Assembly: GCA_036782775.1 (NCBI GenBank)
Contig: DAIPYJ010000006.1
Coordinates: forward strand, 12,914 to 76,913
DNA: 64,000 nucleotides
Source of the DNA: CF-13 sp036782775
GTDB taxonomy: Bacteria; Chloroflexota; Dormibacteria; CF-121
Reading direction: 5' to 3'
Shown here: piece after piece, positions 1 through 8,309 of the stretch
Layout: every line of letters begins with the position of its first letter
Numbering within the stretch: the stretch's first letter is position 1
Notes under the pieces: generated by a model
The model's database searches: none
Told to the model about the DNA's origin: nothing
What the model saw: the letters and a program-made list of their open reading frames with translations, nothing else
Made by a program: the position numbers and the translations under genes

Positions 1-1
1 C

Positions 2-739
2 GGCTTGTCCCGCGGCGAGTCAGCGCGCCAGGCCGGTGGGTGGATCGAGCGCCTGGGATTGGGGGAGTATGCGGATCGACGGCCCAGCGCGTTGTCGGGC
101 GGGCAAGCCCAGCGGGTTGCCCTGGCGCGGGCGTTGGCAACCAAACCGCGATTGCTGCTGCTCGATGAGCCAATGGCCGCGCTTGACGCCAGCACGCGCG
201 TCAGCCTTCGACGCGAGCTGCGTCGCCAGCTCACTGGTTACGCCGGCGTGCGGCTGTTAGTCACGCACGACCCGGTCGAGGCGCTCGCAATGGCCGATCG
301 GCTGCTGGTCATGGAAGGCGGGCGGGTCGTGCAGGAGGGCCTGACCACCGAGGTGACCCAGCGGCCACGCTCGCGCTACGTCGCCGACCTTGCCGGCGTC
401 AATCTCTTCCGCGGTCGCGCCTCGGGCAATCACATCACACTCCCCGATGGCGGGTCACTGACGATCGCCACCGCGAGCGAGGGCGAGGTGTTCGCCATCG
501 TCCACCCGCGCAGTGTCGCCCTCTATCGCACGCGTCCAGACGGAACGCCGCGAAATGTCTGGCAGGGGCGCGCGCTGGATCTCGACCTGATCGGTGATCG
601 CGTCAGGGTGCGATTGGCCGGGCTTGTTCCGATCACCGCAGAAGTCACGCGCGCAGCGATCGGCGACCTGGGACTCGATCGCGGTGAGGAGGTCTGGATC
701 GCCGTCAAGGCGACCGAGATCGATGTCTATGCTGCCTGA
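2..739 (+). CDS. ABC transporter ATP-binding protein, C-terminal part
   Basis: The reading frame is already open at the window edge, so the N-terminus with the Walker A motif is missing. What remains shows the ABC signature LSGGQ, Walker B LLLLDEP, the D-loop and the H-loop histidine in THDP. About 100 further residues look like a TOBE-type regulatory domain, as in ModC/PotA/CysA importer ATPases. It would energise an import permease encoded to the left. The substrate cannot be fixed from this fragment; molybdate or sulfate-type is possible. The next gene starts before this one stops. Confidence 0.85.
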   Translation, partial: GLSRGESARQAGGWIERLGLGEYADRRPSALSGGQAQRVALARALATKPRLLLLDEPMAALDASTRVSLRRELRRQLTGYAGVRLLVTHDPVEALAMADRLLVMEGGRVVQEGLTTEVTQRPRSRYVADLAGVNLFRGRASGNHITLPDGGSLTIATASEGEVFAIVHPRSVALYRTRPDGTPRNVWQGRALDLDLIGDRVRVRLAGLVPITAEVTRAAIGDLGLDRGEEVWIAVKATEIDVYAA

Positions 740-1085
740 TACGGCAGATCTCTTTGCGGGAGTTCCCGTCACGGATCGGGCAAGGGCGGTCGAATGGTAC
801 GAACGACTGCTCGGGAAGGCGCCGTCATTTCTGCCCAACGACGCTGAGGCGGTCTGGGAGCTTGCCCCGCACCGATACCTGTTTGTCGAAGTCAGCCCGC
901 AGCGTGCCGGTCATGCCCGGCATCTCGTGTTCGTCGACGACTTCGAGGCCGCTATCGCGCAGATCGCCGCGCGCGGCATCGAGCCGTTCGAACGTGAAAC
1001 CCTCGCGAATGGCGTACGCAAAGCGTCATATCGCGATCCAGACGGGAATCGCTTCGAGTTCGGCGGAAATCCAGCTCAGAGCTGA
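723..1085 (+). CDS. VOC (glyoxalase/bleomycin-resistance fold) protein
   Basis: About 120 residues with one VOC module: an N-terminal segment with ARAVEWYERLLG, a middle HLVFVDDFEAAIAQI helix, and the typical C-terminal RDPDGNRFEF strand that carries a metal-ligand glutamate in this superfamily. The start is either ATG 723 or ATG 729; both lie inside the last codons of the ABC gene, so translation is probably coupled. The substrate is unknown. The family covers metal-dependent isomerases, dioxygenases and drug-binding proteins, and nothing nearby narrows it. Confidence 0.75.
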   Translation: MSMLPDTADLFAGVPVTDRARAVEWYERLLGKAPSFLPNDAEAVWELAPHRYLFVEVSPQRAGHARHLVFVDDFEAAIAQIAARGIEPFERETLANGVRKASYRDPDGNRFEFGGNPAQS

Positions 1086-1110
1086 CAGGGATAGCCTCGC
1101 CCACGTTTGC

Positions 1111-1126
1111 GTTGCCTCGCGGCAAC
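1111..1126. other. Short hairpin between VOC gene and smc
   Basis: GTTGCC and GGCAAC form a perfect 6-bp stem around a TCGC loop, 25 bases after the VOC stop. No T tract follows, so it is not a classical intrinsic terminator. It may be a processing signal or chance in GC-rich DNA. Confidence 0.3.
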
Positions 1127-1141
1127 CTTCCGTGGTCTAAT
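1112..1141 (+). promoter_or_regulatory. Possible smc promoter
   Basis: TTGCCT (1112-1117) and TCTAAT (1136-1141) are separated by 18 bases. This would give an untranslated leader of roughly 75 bases before the GTG start of smc. The -35 half overlaps the hairpin above. Only sequence resemblance supports it. Confidence 0.3.
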
Positions 1142-1222
1142 ACACGCGTGACCCGCGCCGCGGTTCATGCTTACGTCTCAACAAGGCGCGAGAGCGCTGC
1201 CATGCTGCTTGCGGCTTAGCCT

Positions 1223-4200
1223 GTGCATTTAAAGTCGCTGCGACTGCAGGGCTTTAAGACCTTCGCGCGTCGCACCGAGCTCACCTTCGGCAGCGGCATC
1301 ACCGCCATCGTCGGCCCCAACGGCAGCGGCAAGTCCAACCTCGTCGACGCGATCCGATGGGCGCTCGGCGAGCGCAACGCGCGCGGTCTCCGCGGCCAGC
1401 GCATGGAAGACGTCATCTACGCCGGTGGTCCGGGAAAGTCCGGGATGGGCATGGCCGAGGTCAGCCTGCTGCTCGACAACGCCGACCAGCGGCTGAACGT
1501 CGAGTTCAATGAGCTCGAGGTCGCCCGGCGGCTCTTCCGCTCAGGCGAAAGCGAATACCTGATCAACGGATCGCGCGCCCGGCTCAAGGACATCGATGCC
1601 TTGCTCGCCAGCACCGGGCTCCGCCAGGACGGCTACGCCGTCACCGCGCAGAACGACATCGATTACGTGATCCAGGCAGCCCCCGGCATCAGGCGCGACC
1701 TGATCGAAGAGGCGGCCGGCGTTCGGCGCCTGCGCGAGCAACGGCAGGAAGCCGTCAACCGTCTGCTCGAAGCCGATCGCGATATGCGGCGTGCCCGCGA
1801 CATCCTCAACGAGCTCGCGCCCCGTGCCGAGGAGCTGCGCGCGCAGGCTGAGGCCGCGCTCGAGTATCAGCGGATCGCTGACCAGGTCAAGACGTTGCAG
1901 GGAAGCCTCGCGCGGGACGCGTGGCGCAAGGCGATGGTGCAGCTGCGTCGGGCAAAGAGTCGTGTCCAGGCAGCCGAACAGAAATTGGCGTCAGCCACCG
2001 AGGCGCTGCAGGAATTCGAACCCGTTTATGCGGCGCATCGCCAGGAATTGCTGGACGCCCGCGAGGCGCGCTGGCGGCAGCAGGAATCGGTCGCCGCCGC
2101 GAGACTGCAGCTCGCCGACGCCCAGCACCAGGCTCGCATCGCGCAGGAGCGCAACCTCGCCGCGGTCCAGGCGCTCGAGGCGCTGCAACGCGAGCTCCGC
2201 CGGCTCAGCGAGTCCGAGGAGGCGGGGGGTCGCGTGGTAGAGGAATTGAAGCGCGCGGCCGAAGCTGCCGCCACGGAGCTGGCAAGTGCCGACGCGAAGC
2301 TTGCCGAGGCCCTCGCGGCCGAAGCTGCGGCGAGCGAGGCCCAGGTTGCGCTCAACCAACAGCGAGCTCAGCTGCAGGCCCGAGCGCAGAGCTTGCAACG
2401 TGAAGCACTGGCCGCGGGCGCGGAGTTCCGGCAGCTCGATGGTCGGGTGCAATTCCTGATTGATCAGCAAGGCCAGTTGCGCCGCGAGCTCGAGTCGTGG
2501 ACGATTCGGCGAACGGCGATCGGCGATGAACTCGATAGCCGCCAACGAGCCGCCAGCGTCGCCGAAGACCAGCTGCGAGATGTCGGGACTCGAGCCGCCT
2601 CCATTGATGAGCGCCTCGGAGGGGTCGAGCAGGCGCTCGACGTCGCGCGCAAGCGTGTGACGGCGCATGAGGCGCGACTGCGTGGCCTCGAGGCCGAGCT
2701 CGGGGCGCTACGGACACTTCTCGATGGCGCGCAACGACGGAGCCCGGTCGACGGCGGCGAGCGGTGGGAACGCCTGCTCGAGGTCATCGAGGTCGATCCC
2801 GAGCATCGAGCCGCCGTGGAATCAGCGCTCGAGGGATGGTTGCACGGCTGGATCGCGGGTGACCGTTCGAACTTCGAGCACGGGGCGCGCCGTCTGCAGG
2901 AATCGGAAGACGCCCGGGAAACGCTGCTCTGGTCGAGCGACGTGGTGCCGGTCCATGCGATACCAGCCGGCCTGGTTGCCGCGGCGTCGCTGGTCAACGC
3001 CCCACCTGAGCTGATGGGGGTTATCGAGCACCTTCTCGATGGTGTCGTGCTGGTGAGCGATCGCGACCAGGCAAGCGAGATGGTCCGTGATCATCCGGAG
3101 CTCCGCGCCGTCACGCCGTCGGGAGAGCTGATCACGGCCGTGTCGTACCGGGGCGGACGGGCGGCTGATCCGGTGCTTGCGGTGCAGGCGCGCATTCGAG
3201 AAACCGAGGACGCGCTCGGTGTCGAACGCCGCTTTTCGCTGGCGGCGGTGGAAGATGTTGAGCGCCTGGTGGCCGATCGGTTCCGGATGCTGGGCGAGCG
3301 GCAGCAATTGGCCGACCTGATGAACGCCGCCCGCACCGAAGCCGGTCAGGCAGCGGGGGCCCTTGCTGCCGTCAGCGAGGCTGTCCGGCGCGAGGACGAA
3401 CGCGGATCGCAGCTGAAGCAGCAGCTCGAGCGGATGACGCTATTGCTCGATCAGGCCGAGTCGCTTCGCGCCGAAACCACGGCACGGCAGAGCTCGCTAA
3501 CCGAGCAGGAGCAGGCCGTCCTGCAGGAGATCGACACGGTTGAGCGGAACATCTCCGAGCAGTCCGCCAGCGTCACCGACAGCGTCGCTCGCCGTCAGCA
3601 GGCTGAGCTGCGGGCGGCGCTCGCCCGCCAACGGTCGGAAGACTTGACCCGTCAGCTCGAACAAGCGCAAGCCCTACTGCGTTCGCACGGCGACGAGCTG
3701 ATGCAGCGCCGCGCCGCCGAGGAAGAGCTCGCGGTTCAGCCCGCACTCATCAACGAGGAGCGGCATCAATGGCTCGAGCGGGCGTCTGTTCTTCAGACCG
3801 AGCTCGACGCGCTCGAAGCGCTACCGCTTCCCGACGACGAGGGCATCGCGCTGCTCGAGGCGCAAGTGCGCGATGACGAGCAGCGGAATGTCAGCCTCCA
3901 GGTGCAACTGGCGCATGCCGACGATGCCCAGGCGTCGGCCCGTGCGGAAAGCGAAGCCGCGCAGGTCGAGGTCGATCGTTGTGCCGGCGTACTGCGCCAG
4001 GAAGGACAGGCGATCGATGAGGAATCCGACCAGCCCGAGGAGGTCGACTGGCAAAAAACCGAGCGCGAAGTGTCGCGCCTGCAACGCCGGCTAGAAGCGA
4101 TGGGTGCCGTGAACCTGCTGGCGCCCGATGAGTACACGCAAGCCAGCGAGCGCTGCGAGAGCCTCAGCACCCAGCTGACCGATTTGGAGCAGGCCTCGCA

Positions 4201-4741
4201 GCAGCTGACCGAGCTTCGCCAGCGCCTCGAGGACGAAATCGACGGGCGCTTTCGAACCGTCTTCCAGGCGGTCGCCGCCAACTTCCAGGAGTTCTTCTCC
4301 GAGCTGTTTCCCGGGGGTCGCGCCACCCTGCGCCTGGAAAACCCGGCAGAAGGCGAGGGCAACCCGCTGGACGACGGCGTCGAAATCCTGGCCCAGGCGC
4401 CCGGCAAGCGGCTTCAGCCGCTGACCTTGCTTTCCGGCGGCGAGCGGGCGCTGACCGCGCTGGCCTTCCTGTTCGCGCTGCAAGCGGTCAATCCCAGCCC
4501 CTTCTATGTCCTCGACGAGGTCGATGCTGCGCTCGACGATGCCAACGTCGTGCGCTTCAATCGGGTTCTCTCGCGGCTCGCCGAGCAGCAGCAGTTCCTG
4601 GTCGTGACCCACAACCACTCGACGATGGCACGCGCCGAGGCGCTCTACGGCGTGACCCTCGGCGAGCACGGCATCTCGCGCATCGTCTCCGTCCGGCTCC
4701 AGCAGGACACGCTGGTGCCGGTTGCCGAGCGTTCCGCCTAG
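1223..4741 (+). CDS. smc: Chromosome segregation ATPase SMC
   Basis: Condensin ATPase of 1172 residues, the normal family size. The N-terminal half of the ABC head has Walker A GPNGSGKS at about residues 31-38. A long coiled coil follows, then a globular hinge at about 510-640 and the returning coiled coil. The C-terminal head half has the signature LLSGGERALTAL near 1070 and Walker B FYVLDEVDAAL near 1095. It compacts and segregates DNA with ScpA and ScpB, which are encoded far downstream here (53993-55314) rather than next to it. The start is GTG. ftsY follows after 10 bases, an arrangement found in many bacteria. Confidence 0.97.
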   Translation: MHLKSLRLQGFKTFARRTELTFGSGITAIVGPNGSGKSNLVDAIRWALGERNARGLRGQRMEDVIYAGGPGKSGMGMAEVSLLLDNADQRLNVEFNELEVARRLFRSGESEYLINGSRARLKDIDALLASTGLRQDGYAVTAQNDIDYVIQAAPGIRRDLIEEAAGVRRLREQRQEAVNRLLEADRDMRRARDILNELAPRAEELRAQAEAALEYQRIADQVKTLQGSLARDAWRKAMVQLRRAKSRVQAAEQKLASATEALQEFEPVYAAHRQELLDAREARWRQQESVAAARLQLADAQHQARIAQERNLAAVQALEALQRELRRLSESEEAGGRVVEELKRAAEAAATELASADAKLAEALAAEAAASEAQVALNQQRAQLQARAQSLQREALAAGAEFRQLDGRVQFLIDQQGQLRRELESWTIRRTAIGDELDSRQRAASVAEDQLRDVGTRAASIDERLGGVEQALDVARKRVTAHEARLRGLEAELGALRTLLDGAQRRSPVDGGERWERLLEVIEVDPEHRAAVESALEGWLHGWIAGDRSNFEHGARRLQESEDARETLLWSSDVVPVHAIPAGLVAAASLVNAPPELMGVIEHLLDGVVLVSDRDQASEMVRDHPELRAVTPSGELITAVSYRGGRAADPVLAVQARIRETEDALGVERRFSLAAVEDVERLVADRFRMLGERQQLADLMNAARTEAGQAAGALAAVSEAVRREDERGSQLKQQLERMTLLLDQAESLRAETTARQSSLTEQEQAVLQEIDTVERNISEQSASVTDSVARRQQAELRAALARQRSEDLTRQLEQAQALLRSHGDELMQRRAAEEELAVQPALINEERHQWLERASVLQTELDALEALPLPDDEGIALLEAQVRDDEQRNVSLQVQLAHADDAQASARAESEAAQVEVDRCAGVLRQEGQAIDEESDQPEEVDWQKTEREVSRLQRRLEAMGAVNLLAPDEYTQASERCESLSTQLTDLEQASQQLTELRQRLEDEIDGRFRTVFQAVAANFQEFFSELFPGGRATLRLENPAEGEGNPLDDGVEILAQAPGKRLQPLTLLSGGERALTALAFLFALQAVNPSPFYVLDEVDAALDDANVVRFNRVLSRLAEQQQFLVVTHNHSTMARAEALYGVTLGEHGISRIVSVRLQQDTLVPVAERSA

Positions 4742-4751
4742 CATCGAGTCC

Positions 4752-5702
4752 ATGCCGGCGGAGCCGGAGAAGGCTACCCGACAAGGGTTCTGGAAGCGAT
4801 TCGCCAATACGCTCGACGCTGGGCGCCAGGCCTACGTCGCCGATATGAAGGAGGTGTTCGGCCGTCCGGCCCTCGACGCCGGATTCTGGGACGATCTCGA
4901 AGCCACCCTGCTCGCAGCCGACGCTGGGATGCCCGTGACCGAGCGCGTGGTCGAGGAGCTTCGGCGTCAGGCAGCGGGCGCACACCTGCGATCACCGGCG
5001 CAGGCGCTTGCCTTTCTCAAGGAGGACCTGCTGAGCGAGATGCAGCCTCGTTCCCGGGATCTCAATCTCACCGCGACGCCGGCCGTGCTGCTCGTGGTCG
5101 GCGTCAACGGCTCCGGGAAGACGACGACGATCGGCAAGCTGGCGCACCTGTTGCGCGACGAGGGGAGGAGACCGCTCCTTGCCGCTGCCGACACCTTTCG
5201 CGCCGCAGCCATCGACCAGCTCAAGCTCTGGGCAGAACGTGCCCAGGTCGAGGTCGTGGCCCATCAGCCCGGTGCCGACCCGGGCGCGGTGGCCTTCGAC
5301 GCGGTCCAGGCGGCGAGAGCTCGCGGGGCGGACACCGTGCTGATCGACACGGCCGGCCGGCTGCACACGAGAAGCGACCTGATGGAGGAGTTACGCAAGA
5401 TTCAGCGGGTGCTTCGGCGCCTCGATCCGAGTGCGCCGCACGAAGTCCTTGCCGTGCTCGACGCCCACGTGGGACAGAACTCCGCGCAGCAGGTGAAAGT
5501 CTTTGCCGAGGCGGTCGGACTCACCGGCCTGGCGGTGACGAAGATGGATGGCAGCGCGCGTGCCGGCGTGGTGCTTAGTATCGAGGCGGAGCTTGGCGTT
5601 CCGGTCAAGCTGGTTGGGATCGGCGAAGGACTCGACGACCTGAATCGATTCGACCCGGGACAATACCTCGATGCGCTGTTACGAACAGAGGAGGCCGCAT
5701 GA
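4752..5702 (+). CDS. ftsY: Signal recognition particle receptor FtsY
   Basis: SRP-receptor GTPase of 316 residues with the NG domain only; there is no long acidic A domain. G1 GVNGSGKTTT is near residue 113, DTFRAAAIDQL follows, G3 DTAGRLHTRSD is near 198 and G4 TKMDGSARAG near 262. It docks Ffh-bound ribosomes at the membrane for cotranslational insertion. ATG 4752 is preferred over the in-frame TTG 4722 because the latter overlaps smc. The partner ffh lies 0.6 kb downstream in the same run of genes. Confidence 0.95.
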   Translation: MPAEPEKATRQGFWKRFANTLDAGRQAYVADMKEVFGRPALDAGFWDDLEATLLAADAGMPVTERVVEELRRQAAGAHLRSPAQALAFLKEDLLSEMQPRSRDLNLTATPAVLLVVGVNGSGKTTTIGKLAHLLRDEGRRPLLAAADTFRAAAIDQLKLWAERAQVEVVAHQPGADPGAVAFDAVQAARARGADTVLIDTAGRLHTRSDLMEELRKIQRVLRRLDPSAPHEVLAVLDAHVGQNSAQQVKVFAEAVGLTGLAVTKMDGSARAGVVLSIEAELGVPVKLVGIGEGLDDLNRFDPGQYLDALLRTEEAA

Positions 5703-5959
5703 ACTCAGAGCAGGACTCGAAGGCGTACGTCAAGCTGGTCACCGCGAACGGGCTCGTCGAGGCGGACACCTGGAAAGCGGTCCTTGAGACTTCCGGCATC
5801 TCGGTCTATCTCCGTCATGAAGCCATGGCGACGGTGATTCCTGAAGTCGTCGGCGAGCTGGCGGCGGTCGACCTCTGGGTGCCTCGAGAGCAAGCTACTC
5901 GGGCGATGGAGATTCTTCAAGATGAGCGCGTCGAGCCTCCCGAGGACGAGCAGGTCTGA
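5699..5959 (+). CDS. DUF2007-like small protein
   Basis: 86 residues, starting with an ATGA overlap on the ftsY stop. The pattern is a beta strand YVKLVTANGLVEAD, a helix around WKAVLETSGI, and a C-terminal WVPREQATRAMEIL segment. This resembles DUF2007 'putative signal transducing' proteins, whose function is unknown. The acidic tail ends in PPEDEQV. Its position between ftsY and ylxM implies co-translation with the SRP receptor. The family call is by eye and moderate. Confidence 0.7.
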   Translation: MNSEQDSKAYVKLVTANGLVEADTWKAVLETSGISVYLRHEAMATVIPEVVGELAAVDLWVPREQATRAMEILQDERVEPPEDEQV

Positions 5960-6090
5960 CCGGCATTCTTCTCGTCATCCTGGTGGCGATCGTCGCCGCC
6001 GTGGCCCTCATTGCCGCGGTCACCGGCATCCTCTGGTTGATCCAGTTCGTCCTCGGCAACGAGGAGCGTCGGGAGGGCGGGCGCAGCTAG
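5956..6090 (+). CDS. Putative 44-residue single-span membrane protein with CTG start
   Basis: A 45-codon frame begins with CTG in a CTGA overlap on the preceding stop and ends with TAG at 6088. Residues 2-34 are almost entirely hydrophobic (LTGILLVILVAIVAA, then a WLIQFVL segment), followed by a charged tail NEERREGGRS. That is a classic one-helix membrane protein. No ATG or TTG exists in frame; GTG 5983 would also keep a helix. Function unknown. It sits inside the SRP operon, which would suit a small inserted peptide. The support is reading-frame composition only. Confidence 0.45.
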   Translation: MTGILLVILVAIVAAVALIAAVTGILWLIQFVLGNEERREGGRS

Positions 6091-6091
6091 C

Positions 6092-6120
6092 TATACTGTC
6101 AAGGATTAATGCTTGACAGT
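6092..6120 (+). promoter_or_regulatory. ylxM -10 element and 9-bp inverted repeat around the start codon
   Basis: TATACT (6092-6097) is a strong -10 hexamer 11 bases before ATG 6109. Overlapping it, ACTGTCAAG (6095-6103) and CTTGACAGT (6112-6120) form a perfect 9-bp inverted repeat with an 8-base loop that contains the ATG. It could be an operator or an RNA hairpin presenting the start codon. No good -35 is visible. Confidence 0.5.
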
Positions 6121-6351
6121 GCCCGCCGCCGCCAACGCCAGCTTCGCCTCCTCGACCTCTATGGAACGCTCCTGACCGAGCACCAGCGCCGAATTTTGCA
6201 CCTCGCCTGGGAGCTCGACTGGTCGTATGGCGAGATCGCCCAGCGGGAATGCGTCTCCCGCACGGCGGTGTATGACCTGGTCCGCCGGACGACGACCAAC
6301 CTCGACGACTACGAGCGCAAGCTCGGCCTGGAGCGGGCACAACGTGTTTGA
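6109..6351 (+). CDS. ylxM: YlxM/p13-like helix-turn-helix protein
   Basis: 80 residues, all-alpha, with the sigma-region-4-like helix-turn-helix seen in YlxM: LTEHQRRILHLAWELDWSYGEIAQ, then VSRTAVYDLVRRTTTNL. The family (UPF0122) sits directly upstream of ffh in Gram-positive lineages and is linked to SRP function. The gene overlaps the ffh start by 8 bases. Its start codon lies in the loop of the perfect inverted repeat at 6095-6120, so self-regulation is possible but unproven. Confidence 0.85.
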   Translation: MLDSARRRQRQLRLLDLYGTLLTEHQRRILHLAWELDWSYGEIAQRECVSRTAVYDLVRRTTTNLDDYERKLGLERAQRV

Positions 6352-7678
6352 TTCGCTGAGCGACCGGCTGGACAAAGCCTTAAAGAAGCTGACCGGGCGC
6401 GGCAAGCTGAGCGAGGAAGACGTCGACGTCGGCTTGCGTGAAGTCCGGCTGGCCCTGCTCGAAGCCGACGTCAATTACAAGGTCGTCAAGGATTTCATCG
6501 CCGCGATCCGCGCCCGCGCCGTCGGTGCCGAGGTGATGGAGAGCCTCAATCCAGGCCAGCAGCTGGTGAAGATCGTGGATGCGGAACTCACCCGGCTGCT
6601 CGGCGAGCATGTCCCCATGAGTTACGCGTCGTCACCGCCCACGGTCATCGTGCTTGCCGGGTTGCAAGGGTCGGGCAAGACCACCACCGCCGGCAAGCTC
6701 GCCCTCTTTACCCGTCGCGAGGGCCATCGGCCCTTGCTGGTCTCGACCGACGTTCGACGGCCCGCCGCGATGGAACAGCTGGAAACGCTCGCCAAAAGCA
6801 TCAACGCGCCGTCATACGCCCCTCGCGGCAAGGATCCGGTCACGATCGCGCGAGAGTCGGTCGCTGAGGCTCGCCGAGTGAATGCCGACGTGATCCTGAT
6901 CGACACGGCGGGCCGCCTCCAGGTCGATCAGGATCTGCTGGCAGAGCTGAAGCAGATCACGCAGGCCATTCCCTCGCAGCAGCGCTTGCTCATCCTGGAC
7001 GCGATGACCGGGCAGCAGGCGGTCAATGTCACCTCAGCGTTTCAGCAGACGGTCGCGTTGACCGGCGCCATCCTCAGCAAGCTCGACGGCGACGCCCGCG
7101 GGGGCGCCGCGCTCTCGCTCCGGGCGGTGACGCAGTGCCCGATTCAGTTCATCGGTGTTGGCGAGAAGCTGACCGACCTCGAGATCTTCTATCCCGACCG
7201 CATGGCCTCGCGCATCCTGGGCATGGGGGACGTCTTGACGCTGATCGAAAAAGCGCAGGAGCACGTCGATGAGTCGACGGCGCGGGATATGGAAAAGAAG
7301 TTGCGCGCGGGCCACCTGAGCCTGGCCGACTTCATGGAGCAACTGAAGCAGGTCAAGAAGATGGGGCCGCTGGAGAACATCATCGGCATGCTGCCCGGTG
7401 CGGGAAAGATCAAGAATCTTGCCGGTGCCATGCCGAGCGACGACCAGCTCAAGGAAATGGAGGCGATCATTCTCTCGATGACGCCGGCCGAACGGGAACG
7501 CCCGGAGACCATCGATGGCAGCCGCCGCCGGCGGATTGCCAGGGGATCGGGCACTGATCTGGCTGCCGTCAATCGTTTGCTGAAGGGCTTCCAGCAGATG
7601 CAGCAATTGATGCGACAGATGGGGAAGGGGAGAGGCATCAAAGGATTGCCGATCGACCCGGCGCAGCTCTTACGATAG
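6344..7678 (+). CDS. ffh: Signal recognition particle protein Ffh
   Basis: SRP54 homologue of 444 residues. The N domain starts MFDSLSDRLDKALKKL. The G domain has GLQGSGKTTTAGKLA near residue 103, DTAGRLQVDQD near 186 and SKLDGDARGG near 245. A C-terminal M domain is rich in Met and Lys (MQQLMRQMGKGRG) and would bind 4.5S RNA and signal peptides. GTG 6344 overlaps the ylxM end and matches the conserved N-terminus; upstream in-frame starts would add unrelated sequence. The 4.5S RNA gene is not in this window as far as I can see. Confidence 0.96.
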   Translation: MFDSLSDRLDKALKKLTGRGKLSEEDVDVGLREVRLALLEADVNYKVVKDFIAAIRARAVGAEVMESLNPGQQLVKIVDAELTRLLGEHVPMSYASSPPTVIVLAGLQGSGKTTTAGKLALFTRREGHRPLLVSTDVRRPAAMEQLETLAKSINAPSYAPRGKDPVTIARESVAEARRVNADVILIDTAGRLQVDQDLLAELKQITQAIPSQQRLLILDAMTGQQAVNVTSAFQQTVALTGAILSKLDGDARGGAALSLRAVTQCPIQFIGVGEKLTDLEIFYPDRMASRILGMGDVLTLIEKAQEHVDESTARDMEKKLRAGHLSLADFMEQLKQVKKMGPLENIIGMLPGAGKIKNLAGAMPSDDQLKEMEAIILSMTPAERERPETIDGSRRRRIARGSGTDLAAVNRLLKGFQQMQQLMRQMGKGRGIKGLPIDPAQLLR

Positions 7679-7701
7679 CGGCCCCGGTGTGGAAAGGCCG
7701 C
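7678..7701 (+). other. Hairpin between ffh and rpsP
   Basis: GCGGCC (7678-7683) and GGCCGC (7696-7701) can pair around a 12-base loop just after the ffh stop. There is no T tract. It could stabilise or attenuate the transcript ahead of rpsP. Confidence 0.3.
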
Positions 7702-7724
7702 GTGCCAAATAAAGGAGGTTTCAG

Positions 7725-8069
7725 GTGTCGGTAAAAATTCGACTACGACGGATTGGGGCGAAAAAACACCCGTTTTACCGCCTGGTGGTGGCGGACACCC
7801 GCTCACCGAGAGACGGCAAATTCATCGAGATCCTGGGGACCTACGATCCCATGACCGAACCGGTCAAGCTCAATATCGACCAGGAGAAGGTGAAGGCCTG
7901 GTTGCAAAAGGGAGCGCGGCCGTCAGACACGGCTCGTGCCTTCCTCATCGGCCAGGGCTTGCTGCCCAAGGAGTCGGCAAAAAAGCGGCCGACCAAGCCG
8001 CCCAAGAGCAAGCAGGCCGCCGCCGAGGGTGCTCCGCAGCCCGCCACTGCCGCGACCGCGGAGGGCTAG
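7725..8069 (+). CDS. rpsP: 30S ribosomal protein S16
   Basis: 114 residues. The S16 core is clear: VKIRLRRIGAKKHPFYRLVV, then ADTRSPRDGKFIEILGTYDP, and the KVKAWLQKGARPSDT helix. A Lys/Ala/Pro-rich tail of about 35 residues extends beyond the core. GTG 7725 is preceded by the strongest Shine-Dalgarno in this area, AGGAGG at 7713-7718, with 6 bases spacing. It leads the classical rpsP-khpA-rimM-trmD-rplS run. Confidence 0.97.
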   Translation: MSVKIRLRRIGAKKHPFYRLVVADTRSPRDGKFIEILGTYDPMTEPVKLNIDQEKVKAWLQKGARPSDTARAFLIGQGLLPKESAKKRPTKPPKSKQAAAEGAPQPATAATAEG

Positions 8070-8072
8070 GCC

Positions 8073-8309
8073 GTGCACGATTACACGGACCTGGTCAGCT
8101 ACATCATCAAGGCGATGGTCTCCAAGCCCGATGAGGTCAAGGTGGCCATGGTGGAAGGGGAGCGCACCAATCGCGTCGAAGTCACCCTCGCCAACGACGA
8201 CGTCGGCAAGGTCATCGGACGCGGCGGTCGCAACATCGACGCGATTCGAGCCGTCGTTCGCGCCGCGGCGCTAAAAAATCACGATCGGGTGATGGTCGAG
8301 ATCGTGTGA
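8073..8309 (+). CDS. khpA: KH-domain RNA-binding protein KhpA (YlqC)
   Basis: 78 residues forming a single type-II KH domain with the GxxG loop in VIGRGGRNIDAIR. In Firmicutes and streptococci KhpA pairs with KhpB/EloR and binds many RNAs; here the gene keeps its conserved place between rpsP and rimM. It starts with GTG three bases after the rpsP stop and overlaps rimM by four bases. Confidence 0.9.
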   Translation: MHDYTDLVSYIIKAMVSKPDEVKVAMVEGERTNRVEVTLANDDVGKVIGRGGRNIDAIRAVVRAAALKNHDRVMVEIV

